In this document: positions 36,784 to 46,092 of the stretch, one piece after another
How the letters are laid out: every line of letters begins with the position of its first letter
How positions within the stretch are numbered: position 1 is the first letter of the stretch
Assembly (NCBI GenBank): GCA_017991835.1
Contig: JAGOPY010000008.1
Location: 112,501-176,500 of the forward strand
Length of the DNA: 64,000 bases
Direction: 5' to 3'
DNA from: Bacteroidales bacterium
GTDB lineage: Bacteria > Bacteroidota > Bacteroidia > Bacteroidales > JAGOPY01
Notes under the pieces: generated by a model
Told to the model about the DNA's origin: nothing
What the model saw: only the letters and a program-made list of their open reading frames with translations
Databases searched by the model: none
Position numbers and translations under genes: made by a program

Positions 36784-37480
36784 AAATTCCAAATTCCAAG
36801 CACCAAACTCCAGACAAATTCCAAGCACCAAATTCCAAACTCCAAACAAATTCAAAAAATCTAAAAAAATCAAAACAGGGGTGAAAGCAATCATTTCATC
36901 TAAATTCTATCCTTTTGTAACCATATGACATACAACATATTAGATATTTCTGATAAAATATTTATATCAGTTGCGGGTATTTTTTATGATTTTCCGGATA
37001 AAGCATTTGAAACCATTAATATCACATTTATATGTACGATTTAGAGGAAAGAACTGAGAAGCTGGCAATTGAGGTCAGGAATCTCATCAAGATCCTGCCA
37101 AAGACAATTTCAAATGTCGAGGATAGTAAACAATTGATTCGGTCCTCCGGATCAATAGGGGCAAACTATATCGAAGCCAATGAATCCCTTAGTCGCAAAG
37201 ACTTTGTAATGAGAATTAAAATCAGCAGAAAAGAAGCCAAGGAATCGATTTACTGGTTAAACATTATTCAAGAGTCAAATAATCTCGATGAGCAGACTAA
37301 GATCAGGTGTGAATCGCTAATAAAAGAAACCGGTGAAATCAGGAATATACTTTCAGCAATCTTGAAAAAATTTGTTTGAAGCAATATTTGAATTTGATAT
37401 TTGTTTTTTTGAATTTGTTTGGGTTTTGGAATTTGGTGCTTGGAATTTGTTTGGAGCTTGGTGCTTGGAATTTGGAATTT
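36784..37480. mobile_element. Inverted-repeat element carrying a four-helix-bundle gene
   Basis: Left end 36784-36874 and right end 37391-37480 are inverted copies. Over the first 76 bases they differ at only four positions by eye; both start AAATTCCAAATTCCAAGCAC (right end read on the minus strand) and end in an A-rich TTCAAAAAA tail. Between them lies one gene (37032-37379). The right end abuts the stop codon of the TPR-LuxR gene. No transposase is inside, so it would be a non-autonomous element, or a rRNA-intervening-sequence-like insert. A related array without gene is at 29894-30044. Confidence 0.65.
37032..37379 (+). CDS. Four-helix-bundle protein (23S rRNA intervening-sequence type)
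   Basis: 115 residues, all helical, with the family pattern: early LAIEVRNLIKILPK, central IRSSGSIGANYIEANESLSRKDF, then RKEAKESIYWLNII and a C-terminal helix. The family was first seen as ORFs in 23S rRNA intervening sequences and is related to the Avd accessory protein of diversity-generating retroelements; both bind nucleic acid. No rRNA gene, reverse transcriptase or variable repeat is nearby. It is the sole gene within long inverted repeats, so a role in moving or maintaining the element is possible (inference). Confidence 0.88.
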   Translation: MYDLEERTEKLAIEVRNLIKILPKTISNVEDSKQLIRSSGSIGANYIEANESLSRKDFVMRIKISRKEAKESIYWLNIIQESNNLDEQTKIRCESLIKETGEIRNILSAILKKFV

Positions 37481-39328
37481 TCAAAGGCTGTTCAAAAACC
37501 CGATAAGATTCTCGTCTGTGCCATCAATGCCCAGCTTTTTCCGCATCCGGGTGCGGGCGACATTTATGCTGTGAACACTCTGATGGGTGATAGCGGCAAT
37601 GTCTTTGGTCGACATATTTAGTTTTAGGAAGGCGCAAAGTTTCTTTTCATTGGGCGTAAGGTCGGGGAAGCGCTCATTCAGTTTCCGGTAAAAATCTTCA
37701 TGGACCCTGGTGAAACGGATCTCGAATTCAGTCCAGTTTTTCTCCCGCTCCATGTTCTGAAGCTTCCGCACCAGGGTATTGATCCCCCGCTCGTCCTGTC
37801 CAGCCTGAAGTGCATCTTCGAGTGTTTCAGCGATCTTAGCGACGGTCTCATTATTCTTGATAATACACATCGCATTGTAAGTCAACTCTTTATTCTTCTG
37901 CTCCAGATCCATCTTAAGCCTTTCATTCTCTTTCTCGGCCCGGAGCCTGCGGTTTTGAATGCTTTTCAGCCTGACCAGCAACGACAGGAGGAGAAGAGCA
38001 AGGAATAGCCCGGCCAGCGAAAAGACAAGGATAGTGACGGTATGCCTTTTCCGGCTGATCTCATGGTCCCGTCGTAAGAGTTCATTTTCCTGCTGTTTCT
38101 TGTCGAGCTCGTATTTGGCGTTGAATTCGGCAATCTTTTTCTGGCTCTCGGCATTGAAGATGGAGTCGTTCAGCACGTTGAACTCCGAAATGGAGAGGTA
38201 AGCTTTCTGGTATTGCCCCGATTCCCGGTAAAGCCTGGAGAGATAATCGAGACTGTTCATCCGGAACCTGACAAAACCGTATTGCCGGCATATATTGGCA
38301 CTTTCCAGAAAGAGCTTCTCTGCTTTCGCGTAATCCTTTTTCATGAAATATCCCCGGCCAAGGTCATTCAGGGTGGTTGCCGTGTACGAAGGCAGATCAT
38401 TTGTTTTGAAATAATTGAGACTTTCTTCAAGGTAAGTGATTGCCTTGTTAATCTCTCCGCTTTCGATCAAAGTGCTGCCCATATTTGCTTTGCGCAAAGC
38501 CACCTTTTCCTCCCGGCCCAGTTTCTGATCAATTTCCAGCGCTTTTCCGAAATACTCCAGCGCCTTGTCATATTTCCCCCATCCTTTAAAAACCAGTCCC
38601 AGGCTGTTATAACGTATGGCCACCTTGTCTTCGTTTTTAAGTCGCAGATCGATTTCCAGTGCTTGTTCGAGATAGCTTACAGCCTGTTCATACATGCCCA
38701 TCGATTCATAAATTCTCCCGATCGTGTTGAGATCAGTGGCTATGATGGATTCGTCGCCTGACTCTTTATCGAATGCCATTGCTTCTTCCATATAGAGCAT
38801 GGCTTCTTCATAAAATCCCTGGATGGTTTTAAGCTGGGCAATATTGGCCAGATTGGCCGCGATTTCATCTTTCTGGTTGATTTCCCGTGCTATATTCAGC
38901 GCTTTTTGATAGAAATCGATGGCTATTTGCTTCTGATCGATGAGGTCGTACATGTAGCCCAGGTTACCCAGGATATTGATATGTTCCGCAGTCCGGTCAT
39001 TACCGGATGCCACATCGATTTCAACTGCTTTCAGGTAGTACGCGATGACTGAATCGGGGTCATCCAGGTAAAAACTGGCTTCACCCAGAAGGAAGTTTAT
39101 TTTGGATGCCTGTTCCGGATTTCGTTTAGGATCCGATTTTTCAGATGCAAGGTGAAGAAGTGCTTTTGCTTCTTCCGGATCGTTCTCCAGCAGGCTTTCC
39201 GCCTGTGTCATCAAGTCGGCCGGTGTTTTTTCATCTTCCGGAATAGCTTGTAAACCAAAGGAAATGAATATAAAGGAACAACAGATCAATAACTTAATAA
39301 AAGAAGAGGGCCTTTGTATCTTATTCAT
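37481..39328 (-). CDS. TPR sensor with transmembrane segment and LuxR-type HTH
   Basis: 615 residues: signal region (10-28), about ten tetratricopeptide repeats (40-390; e.g. AVSYLEQALEIDLRLKNEDKVA), a membrane helix (about 412-435), a coiled coil (440-490) and a C-terminal helix-turn-helix (about 550-612; LTPNEKKLCAFLKLNMSTKDIAAITHQSVHSINVARTRMRKKL). This is a common Bacteroidota design of one-component, membrane-bound regulators sensing with periplasmic TPRs. It is divergent from the response regulator at 39427; a perfect 18-bp palindrome lies between them. Confidence 0.9.
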   Translation of the reverse strand: MNKIQRPSSFIKLLICCSFIFISFGLQAIPEDEKTPADLMTQAESLLENDPEEAKALLHLASEKSDPKRNPEQASKINFLLGEASFYLDDPDSVIAYYLKAVEIDVASGNDRTAEHINILGNLGYMYDLIDQKQIAIDFYQKALNIAREINQKDEIAANLANIAQLKTIQGFYEEAMLYMEEAMAFDKESGDESIIATDLNTIGRIYESMGMYEQAVSYLEQALEIDLRLKNEDKVAIRYNSLGLVFKGWGKYDKALEYFGKALEIDQKLGREEKVALRKANMGSTLIESGEINKAITYLEESLNYFKTNDLPSYTATTLNDLGRGYFMKKDYAKAEKLFLESANICRQYGFVRFRMNSLDYLSRLYRESGQYQKAYLSISEFNVLNDSIFNAESQKKIAEFNAKYELDKKQQENELLRRDHEISRKRHTVTILVFSLAGLFLALLLLSLLVRLKSIQNRRLRAEKENERLKMDLEQKNKELTYNAMCIIKNNETVAKIAETLEDALQAGQDERGINTLVRKLQNMEREKNWTEFEIRFTRVHEDFYRKLNERFPDLTPNEKKLCAFLKLNMSTKDIAAITHQSVHSINVARTRMRKKLGIDGTDENLIGFLNSL

Positions 39329-39336
39329 AATGTGAA

Positions 39337-39372
39337 TCGATATCGACTTCTAAAATAATCAAATTTGATTAT
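39337..39372. promoter_or_regulatory. Palindromes in the divergent regulator intergenic region
   Basis: ATAATCAAATTTGATTAT (39355-39372) is a perfect 18-bp palindrome, and TCGATATCGA (39337-39346) a perfect 10-bp one. They lie in the 98-base gap between the divergent TPR-HTH and response regulator genes, so they could be an operator for either. A TAATTTTG -7-like box (about 39404) may serve the response regulator. Confidence 0.45.
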
Positions 39373-39426
39373 CTGTTCACCCATAAAATAATTCGCATTA
39401 ATTTTGTTAAAAACAATCCTGTCAAA

Positions 39427-40065
39427 ATGATCAAAATACTGGTTGCCGATGATCACCAACTGCTTATCGACGGGATAAAAACGGCCCTGGCAAGTATTCA
39501 GGATATTACAGTTGCCGGTGAAGCATACAACGGTCAGGAGGTTATGAATCAACTGGATGCGGGGCTTTCAGTTGATGTTCTTCTGCTGGATATCAATATG
39601 CCGGAAATGGATGGGTTACAATGTACAAAACTGGTTTCAAAGCTATATCCGAACATTAAAATCCTGATCCTTACCCAGTATGATGAAAAAAGACTCGTTA
39701 AGCAGATGGTTAAGCATGGCGCTTCGGGGTATCTTTTAAAAGATTCTGGCCGGGATATCCTGGAGAAGGCCATCCGGGCAGTTGTGAGAGGTGAAAAGTA
39801 TTTTTGTGAGCGCCTGGCAATACGAATGATCAACCAAGAATTGGATGAGGAGAAAAGCAATCCGTTATTTTCAAAATTTTCAGACAGAGAGATAGAAATT
39901 CTCCGGCTGATCGCGGAGGAGTATTCCACACAACAAATTGCCGATAAATTATTTCTTAGTTACCATACCATTGAAAGCCATCGGTCGCGGATGATCAGTA
40001 AAGCCGGCGTCAGGAATTCAGCCGGACTGGTCCTGTGGGCTAATGAGAACGGCTACTTGTCATAA
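39427..40065 (+). CDS. NarL/FixJ-type response regulator
   Basis: 212 residues. Receiver domain 1-120 with acidic pair D8/D9, phospho-acceptor Asp55 (LLLDINMPEMDG) and Lys in YLLKDSG; LuxR HTH 145-212 (FSDREIEILRLIAEEYSTQQIADKLFLSYHTIESHRSRMISKAG). It is the probable partner of the HisKA_3-type kinase at 41304, which lies beyond two small genes on the same strand; the terminator in between argues for separate transcripts. Confidence 0.93.
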   Translation: MIKILVADDHQLLIDGIKTALASIQDITVAGEAYNGQEVMNQLDAGLSVDVLLLDINMPEMDGLQCTKLVSKLYPNIKILILTQYDEKRLVKQMVKHGASGYLLKDSGRDILEKAIRAVVRGEKYFCERLAIRMINQELDEEKSNPLFSKFSDREIEILRLIAEEYSTQQIADKLFLSYHTIESHRSRMISKAGVRNSAGLVLWANENGYLS

Positions 40066-40089
40066 AAAAACCCCGACTGGATCGGGGTT
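40066..40089. terminator. Terminator hairpin after the response regulator
   Basis: AACCCCGA / TCGGGGTT with a 5-base loop follows the stop codon directly. The T run is on the minus-strand side (seven A before the stem), so it works best for minus-strand reading; on the plus strand the hairpin still marks the end of the gene. Confidence 0.65.
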
Positions 40090-40152
40090 CCTGCTGGTAA
40101 GGCTAATCCGGATTAATTTTCGCCGGGAATGTGGCGGATGATCTCTGAATAA

Positions 40153-40344
40153 TTATTCCCGCTTCTTTTTGGTGGGGATAAGGAAAGTTTCACTTCCTTA
40201 CAGGTCATTTGCTGCAATGATAACCTTCAGGATTATGACTACCTGGACCTGCGGTTGACCACCGATCTTAACCTTAAACCAAATCAGGATTTTTATAAGA
40301 ACTTAATGAATCAAAGGTATGCAGTGCTTTTAGAATATTATTAG
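40153..40344 (+). pseudogene. Possible gene remnant between two terminators
   Basis: A 63-codon open stretch without a good start (only Met near its end) reads LFPLLFGGDKESFTSL … DYDYLDLRLTTDLNLKPNQ … YAVLLEYY and its stop lies in the first arm of the next terminator hairpin. It could be the 3' end of a lost gene, or chance. The rest of 40090-40417 shows no gene. Confidence 0.25.
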
Positions 40345-40369
40345 CTGGAAACAGCTAATTTTTTTTTTT
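40341..40369 (+). terminator. Rho-independent terminator upstream of the small genes
   Basis: TTAGCTG-GAAA-CAGCTAA followed by eleven T: a strong stem with a GNRA-like tetraloop. A third copy of CAGCTAA lies just after (40377), so an alternative pairing is possible. Confidence 0.8.
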
Positions 40370-40417
40370 AATGTTTTCAGCTAATCTTCTTCATTTTATA
40401 ATGGATAACATTGTAAG

Positions 40418-40732
40418 ATGAAAAGCGAAATCAAATACGTTAAAGAGATCAGGATCATTAAGGAAAAAGATGAGGCAGGACTAATGGCTATCCGGGCCCG
40501 CGGAGTGGCTTCAGTCAGGCGCATTATCGCTCCAATGCTGGTGCCGAAAGATTATACCGAAGCGCCCGAAGATGGAATCTATGAACTTGATTTTACATTA
40601 GGTTGTAACCATGAAGAATTTATGGATATCGATCTGGAGGTAGAAGTGGTTTTCCGGATCAGGAGCCTCCCGGCATGGGTAAAGGGTGTAAAAATTAGTG
40701 CGGCCGAAAATTCAGATATTGAACTGATTTGA
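40418..40732 (+). CDS. Small hypothetical protein, possible beta-sandwich
   Basis: 104 residues, no signal peptide or membrane segment, acidic. It is rich in beta-forming stretches (DGIYELDFTLGCNHEEFMDIDLEVEVVFRI). No family recognised. It lies on the same strand as the next small gene (90-base gap) and the histidine kinase, between two regulators, so a role in that signalling locus is possible but only inferred from position. Confidence 0.6.
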   Translation: MKSEIKYVKEIRIIKEKDEAGLMAIRARGVASVRRIIAPMLVPKDYTEAPEDGIYELDFTLGCNHEEFMDIDLEVEVVFRIRSLPAWVKGVKISAAENSDIELI

Positions 40733-40822
40733 TTAAATTCATAAATATTATCTTTAGAGATAAAAATTGTGTATCTTTTCATCATCTTTATGACCGTACT
40801 CTAAACCTTAAACAACAATGAT

Positions 40823-41272
40823 ATGGGAAGTATCCTCCACAAACCCGAACAGAACCTGGCTTTCAGATTTGTTGAAAATGAGTCGAAACTTTATGTTGTC
40901 TCAGATGCCACAGTCGAGCTTGAGCAAGGCGAAACGATAAGGTTACGTGAATCAAGCCCGGTTGTAATGCCGGAGGGCGAATTTGGAACAGTTATCCATT
41001 TTGATATCCTGACCAACAGTACCAGCAATAACACCTTTACCGCCCAATTAAGCGCTCATGTCCTGGTCAGGCAAAACATGAACTATACAGGTTCACCGAC
41101 AACATATGAACAGAAAATTGCCGATATCCGGGCTCAAATTGAATATATTTTAAATACGTACTCTCCAAACAAGGCTTATACCATTCAGGCGGATGTGGTG
41201 GAGAAGACAGGGCAAGTTGGCGGGCAAACGACCTCAACTATTGATTCAGCAAACCAGATCATAATCATTTAA
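40823..41272 (+). CDS. Hypothetical beta-rich protein upstream of the kinase
   Basis: 149 residues, no signal peptide. The first two thirds are beta-rich (FRFVENESKLYVVSDATVELEQGETIRL … NNTFTAQLSAHVLVRQ); the end is a helix and Thr/Gln-rich tail (QIEYILNTYSPNKAYTIQADVVEKTGQVGGQTTS). It lies 31 bases before the histidine kinase, so probably shares its transcript. No family recognised. Confidence 0.65.
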   Translation: MGSILHKPEQNLAFRFVENESKLYVVSDATVELEQGETIRLRESSPVVMPEGEFGTVIHFDILTNSTSNNTFTAQLSAHVLVRQNMNYTGSPTTYEQKIADIRAQIEYILNTYSPNKAYTIQADVVEKTGQVGGQTTSTIDSANQIIII

Positions 41273-41303
41273 GGGAATCATTGGAACCTGATAAAACTAC
41301 TGA

Positions 41304-43403
41304 ATGATGAAAAACGGACGCTTGCTTGTAAAACGGCTGGTTCCTATCATGTGCCTAATCATTTTGACTCAGGTCGTTTTCTCACAACCAACTAATGTTG
41401 ACAATTTGCGCCGCATTGTCAGCGATCTTCCGGATAATGCAACCAAGGCCGATCAAATTATCCAGGTTGCCAGGAGTTACTTAATAAAACAACAGCCCGA
41501 TTCTGCGCTTTTCTATTGTAATATAGCGTATGATCTTTCCGTCAGGATAAAGTACCTGGAAGGGGAAGCGGATGCACTTTATCTTAAAAGCATTATTTAC
41601 AAAGGAAATGAGGACCTGAAAATGGCTTTGCCGCTTGCCGAGAAATGTGCAGATCTATTTATTATTCTCAACGACAGTCACCGCATTGCCAAAGGGTATT
41701 ATAACCTGGCTCTTGCTTATAAGGAATCTGAAAACAATGACCTGGCCATGGTCTATTCACAAAAAAGCCTGGCAATAAGCCGGCAAATTGACGATTCAAC
41801 TCTAGTACTGGGCAATTATAATTGTATCGGCAGTATTTTTTCAGAAAGTAAAATAAAGGGGGATTCAGCAGCTTTTTATTATATTAAAGCTCTTGAGATC
41901 AGCAAAAAGAAAGGGAATTATGCGCATCAGGCTGTCATATTGAACAACCTTGGAATGATCTTCAATTCTGAGAAAAATTATGAACTGGCAAAAGATTATA
42001 TCAGTCAAGGCCTTGAATTAAGCATGCAATTAAATGACCGGAAGCAAATAGCTAACAGTAAGAATTACCTTGGAATTATTGCTGCCAGTGAAGCGGAATA
42101 TTCACTGGCAGAAGAGCTTTATATGGAATCGATCGAAATTTATAATCAAATTGATTATTTACGTGGAATTTCCGATGTGAATTTGAATGCCGGAGATTTA
42201 TTTTTTAAACTGAAGAAGTACCGTGAGGCGCTCAAATATTTCGACAATGCCTTATCAGGTTACCGGCAATTGGAATTTGAAAGAGGAATCATATTGGCTT
42301 TGATGAATAAATCGGCTGTTTATTCAGAATTAGGGAAAACAAGCACAGCACTTGATATGCAGGATTCCTGCCTGCAGATTATGGAAAGCATTAGCGATGA
42401 ACGGCTGAAACTGCTAATCTTTCAAAATATCGCCGATAATTATTATAAACAAGGGAAATACAAAAATGCCTATGAGACGGTTATTAGCAGCAAGGCGTTA
42501 TCTGAAAAAATTTATGATATTGAGAAAGGGAAAGCTATCCACAGTTTATTGTTGAAATACGAAAAAGAACAGGATCAATCCCGGATCCTGAGCCTGGAAA
42601 AGGAGAACCTTCGCAAAACCAGCCAGCGCAACGGCTATCTTCTCGGCGGACTTGCCATCGTAGTCCTGGCTTTGTTCACGATCCTGTACTTCCGCCAGAG
42701 GGCAAGGCACGAAAAGATCGTGTCGCAGCAGAAGATAATACAGCTGGAGGAAGAGAAAAAGCTGATGGCGGCCAGGTTACTGGTGGAAGGGCAGGAGGAA
42801 GAGCGCAAACGCATTGCCACAGAGCTGCACGACGGTTTGGGCGTGTTGCTGTCGGCCACCCGGATGCAGTTTTCGACAATCATGGATAAAAGCCCTGAAA
42901 ACAAGGAACTGATCGAGAAGGCGACGAAAATGCTCGAGCAGGCCAGCGGCGACGTAAGGAAGATCTCGCACAACATGATGCCGGGCCTGTTAACAAAACT
43001 CGGTTTCTATGAAGCCGTGGAAGACCTTTTTGAGAAGATAAGCGATACCGGTGATATCAGGGTGATGTGTAATATTACAGGAGATCAGGAACGTTTGCCC
43101 GGCAACCGGGAGATCATGCTTTACCGGATCGTCCAGGAACTGGTTAACAATACCCTCAAACATGCCGGCGCTTCTGTTATGAGCATCCGGATCCAAATCC
43201 TTCCCGATGCGCTGGATATCACCTATTCTGACGATGGCCGGGGCTTTGATTATGAAAAGGCGCTGGAATCGGGATCTTTGGGACTGAAAAGCATCCTGTC
43301 GAGGGTCGATTTCCTGAACGGGAAAATATCAGTCGATACACAAGCAGGTAAAGGTGCTGCTTTTCACATTGTTGTCCCGGTAAAACCCCTCAATCCTTCT
43401 TGA
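41304..43403 (+). CDS. TPR histidine kinase (HisKA_3/HATPase_c)
   Basis: 699 residues: signal peptide (to VVFSQ), about eight TPRs (30-400), membrane helix (about 443-463), coiled coil, HisKA_3 dimerisation with phospho-acceptor His509 (RKRIATELHDGLGVLLSATRMQF), and HATPase_c with N box LVNNTLKHAGA, G1 DDGRGFD and G2 GLKSI. This NarX-like kinase is expected to phosphorylate a LuxR-type response regulator; the one at 39427 is the natural partner. Its last 14 bases overlap the convergent T9SS gene. Confidence 0.93.
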   Translation: MMKNGRLLVKRLVPIMCLIILTQVVFSQPTNVDNLRRIVSDLPDNATKADQIIQVARSYLIKQQPDSALFYCNIAYDLSVRIKYLEGEADALYLKSIIYKGNEDLKMALPLAEKCADLFIILNDSHRIAKGYYNLALAYKESENNDLAMVYSQKSLAISRQIDDSTLVLGNYNCIGSIFSESKIKGDSAAFYYIKALEISKKKGNYAHQAVILNNLGMIFNSEKNYELAKDYISQGLELSMQLNDRKQIANSKNYLGIIAASEAEYSLAEELYMESIEIYNQIDYLRGISDVNLNAGDLFFKLKKYREALKYFDNALSGYRQLEFERGIILALMNKSAVYSELGKTSTALDMQDSCLQIMESISDERLKLLIFQNIADNYYKQGKYKNAYETVISSKALSEKIYDIEKGKAIHSLLLKYEKEQDQSRILSLEKENLRKTSQRNGYLLGGLAIVVLALFTILYFRQRARHEKIVSQQKIIQLEEEKKLMAARLLVEGQEEERKRIATELHDGLGVLLSATRMQFSTIMDKSPENKELIEKATKMLEQASGDVRKISHNMMPGLLTKLGFYEAVEDLFEKISDTGDIRVMCNITGDQERLPGNREIMLYRIVQELVNNTLKHAGASVMSIRIQILPDALDITYSDDGRGFDYEKALESGSLGLKSILSRVDFLNGKISVDTQAGKGAAFHIVVPVKPLNPS

Positions 43404-45843
43404 CCACCTTCGCATGGATGGTTTCTCCGTTCGTTTCAATGATCAGCGCATAGATTCCCGGATCACATCCGCTTATATCGATTCTCTCAAACGCATTGGA
43501 GGTCCTTTTTTCGAATACATGCTTTCCTTCGATGGATTCAAGGATGATCTTTCGATCGGCAGCACAGGGAAACCGGATGTTCAGGAAATCCTTTACCGGA
43601 TTGGGATAGATCACAAAAGCTTCATTCCCGTTATCAGCCATGCCGACCGGAATCAGGATATAATCCGTTTTGGTTTCTGTACTGCTCCCTGCAGGGCCAT
43701 TTACAGTGAGAGAAACCGTGAAACTGCCGGTGGTTGTATATTCATGAGTCGGGTTCTGCACACTGGCCGTGCCGCCATCGCCGAAATCCCAGGCCCAGGA
43801 ATCAATATTGCCAACAGACAGGTCCGAAAAATCAACCGTCAGCGGTGCCTGCCCGGTTGTCGGGGTACCGGTAAAATCAGCCTGGATATCCGTTGAATAG
43901 ACATTTATGTAGTCCGTCTTCTCCATTTCCCCATTGCCGCCCGGACCGGAAATTTGCAGGGTGACCGTATACGAACCGGCGGTTTCGTAGGTGTGTGACG
44001 GATTCTGTTCAAAAGCAACCCCGCCGTCGCCGAAGAACCATAGCCAGCTATTCACACTATCCACCGAAAGATCGGTAAACTGCACTTCCAGCGGGGCAAA
44101 TCCGGTGGTCGGAGTTCCTGAGAATTCCGCAGTTGGCGGATTGAATAACACCTCGATGTAATTTTGTTTCACCAGGCTGTCACTGCCACCGGGACCTGTA
44201 ATTTTCAACCGGACCGAATACTGTCCCCCTTCGGTGTAGACATGGGTCGGATTTTGCTGGCCGGAAGTATTGCCATCACCGAAATCCCACTCCCAGGTAT
44301 CGACCATATCTGTCGAGAGATCGGTAAAGTTAACCGTCAGGGGAGGCATTCCGTAAGTCGGGTTACCTGCAAAATCAACAAGAGGCGTTTGAACAAAGGT
44401 GCAGGCCGAGGTGTCGGCGCAACCCGAATGCGAAATCGCTACGGCATAGGTCCCGGTGATCTCAGGATTAAAAATATGGCTGATGGCTCCCGAAACCGGC
44501 AGCATGGTATTGCAATCAAACCACTGGTAAGCATCATAGCCCGGTATGGCCGATAGGACAGTATTATCAAGCGTTACAGACACATTGATCGGGGTGTTGT
44601 ACACATGATACCAGCAAAGTGTATCGCAATTGACGGCCTCCAAGAAGTCGCCGTCGGAATAGCGCCAGTCACAGCCGATGTAGACACTGTCGCCACCGCA
44701 GATCTGGATGGTATCATAAACAAATTCCGGGGTCGATTTCAGGAAAATATAATCGCCTGAAGTTGAGCTGAAGTTGCCGACCCAGACATCCGGCATCAGG
44801 TCGCCGTTCATATCCCCCACGGCAATGCCATGAGCATATATTTCGTTCGTATTTTCAAAACAAAGGGTAAAATTCCCCAGCCCGTCGTTTGTCCAGACCT
44901 GCAACCCGTTCGAGCCATAGGAGCCCAGGATGACATCATCATCGCAATCATAATCGATATCACTGATCTCCACTGCTTTTGCATAATTATCATTATCTAT
45001 CTGGGGGCCGGGTGAAAAGATGCCATTTCCATCGTTAAGCCATACCTGCGAGGGCACCTGCCAGTTGGCCACCACAACGTCCATATCCCCGTCGCCGTCG
45101 ACATCCGATGCAGCAGCGCCGGATGAAAAGGCATTTCCCAGTTCCTGAGCGGTAGGTGTAAAAAATCCCGAGCCGTTGTTTAAGAACACTTTATCGGGCG
45201 AGCCGTTGGTGGTGGCGACATAGGCGTCGGGGTCGCCATCGTCGTCGAAATCCGCCATCGCGGCCTGGGTTGCCGAGCCGGCCTGCAACGATTGGTTCGT
45301 ATTGACAAAAGTGCCGGTGCCGTCGTTGAACCAGACCTGCCCGCCGCTCCCGCTGTAAGCCGGGGCAAAGATGTCGGGTGCGTCATCGCCGTTCAGGTCG
45401 AGGATAGTGATCTGGTGCATGGCGATGGATGAGGCTATTCCGCCCTGGGCGAAGGTAAAGTTGCCGCTGCCGTCGTTCTCCCAGACCTCGCATCCCGAGC
45501 CTGAATAGAAAGCCGAAACCACGATATCGGGGTCCGTATCGCCGTCGACATCCACCAGGTAAGCGCCAAACCAGGAGTTACCGGAGCCATAGGTTTGATG
45601 ATACGTAAAAATACCGGCTCCGTTGTTCTTATATACCTCCATGTCGTCGTAAGCATCGATGATCACGGCATCCAGGTCTCCATCGTCATCGATATCGCCC
45701 AGCCCGATACCGAACGTTTCGCCTGCTTCACCGGGTCCCGGGTCCTGGCCGGTCAGCGAATAGGTGCAGCAGGAGCTCTGCGAGTACGTGTTCAGGCTCA
45801 TGGAAAATGCGGCTAACAGAATGTAAAAGAATGATTTATTCAT
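43390..45843 (-). CDS. T9SS-sorted FG-GAP/PKD secreted protein
   Basis: A start at 45843 gives 817 residues with a signal peptide (MNKSFFYILLAAFSMSLNTYSQ); the frame reaches further upstream but without signal features. Residues about 40-350 hold six FG-GAP/VCBS repeats (DIDDDGDLDAVI, DVDGDGDMDVVV; calcium-binding DxDxDG loops) forming a beta-propeller. Then a Cys-rich link, three PKD domains (FTDLSxDxVDTWEWDFGDGNTS, SYTVTLQISGPGG), and a T9SS domain (FVIYPNPVKDFLNIRF … PGIYALII). Likely a large calcium-binding surface protein. It overlaps the kinase by 14 bases at its 3' end. Confidence 0.87.
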   Translation of the reverse strand: MNKSFFYILLAAFSMSLNTYSQSSCCTYSLTGQDPGPGEAGETFGIGLGDIDDDGDLDAVIIDAYDDMEVYKNNGAGIFTYHQTYGSGNSWFGAYLVDVDGDTDPDIVVSAFYSGSGCEVWENDGSGNFTFAQGGIASSIAMHQITILDLNGDDAPDIFAPAYSGSGGQVWFNDGTGTFVNTNQSLQAGSATQAAMADFDDDGDPDAYVATTNGSPDKVFLNNGSGFFTPTAQELGNAFSSGAAASDVDGDGDMDVVVANWQVPSQVWLNDGNGIFSPGPQIDNDNYAKAVEISDIDYDCDDDVILGSYGSNGLQVWTNDGLGNFTLCFENTNEIYAHGIAVGDMNGDLMPDVWVGNFSSTSGDYIFLKSTPEFVYDTIQICGGDSVYIGCDWRYSDGDFLEAVNCDTLCWYHVYNTPINVSVTLDNTVLSAIPGYDAYQWFDCNTMLPVSGAISHIFNPEITGTYAVAISHSGCADTSACTFVQTPLVDFAGNPTYGMPPLTVNFTDLSTDMVDTWEWDFGDGNTSGQQNPTHVYTEGGQYSVRLKITGPGGSDSLVKQNYIEVLFNPPTAEFSGTPTTGFAPLEVQFTDLSVDSVNSWLWFFGDGGVAFEQNPSHTYETAGSYTVTLQISGPGGNGEMEKTDYINVYSTDIQADFTGTPTTGQAPLTVDFSDLSVGNIDSWAWDFGDGGTASVQNPTHEYTTTGSFTVSLTVNGPAGSSTETKTDYILIPVGMADNGNEAFVIYPNPVKDFLNIRFPCAADRKIILESIEGKHVFEKRTSNAFERIDISGCDPGIYALIIETNGETIHAKVVKKD

Positions 45844-46092
45844 GATCATATACATTTTATTTATTAATAGGGCATCATTGCTGATAATCCCGACAAAAAT
45901 AGAAAAAATTTCAATTACATCGTTAACCTTTGTAGTTATATGAAGTCTGAATGTCCCGGATTTCAAATTTCCAAAAACAATTTTCAAATCATCCTGGTCG
46001 CCAGGAATTCTGCCAATTCATTTTATCAGGGATTTCTGCCATGATCATGCAGCCGGTTGCCGCTAAGTTTGTCGGGATTAAGTTGCGGAGCC

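Noticed and set aside
36704..36838. Longer start for the small coiled-coil gene
   Set aside because: The added residues are translated from the inverted repeat and do not look like protein.
37032..37379. Accessory protein of a diversity-generating retroelement
   Set aside because: The four-helix-bundle protein is Avd-like, but there is no reverse transcriptase, template repeat or variable repeat in the window.
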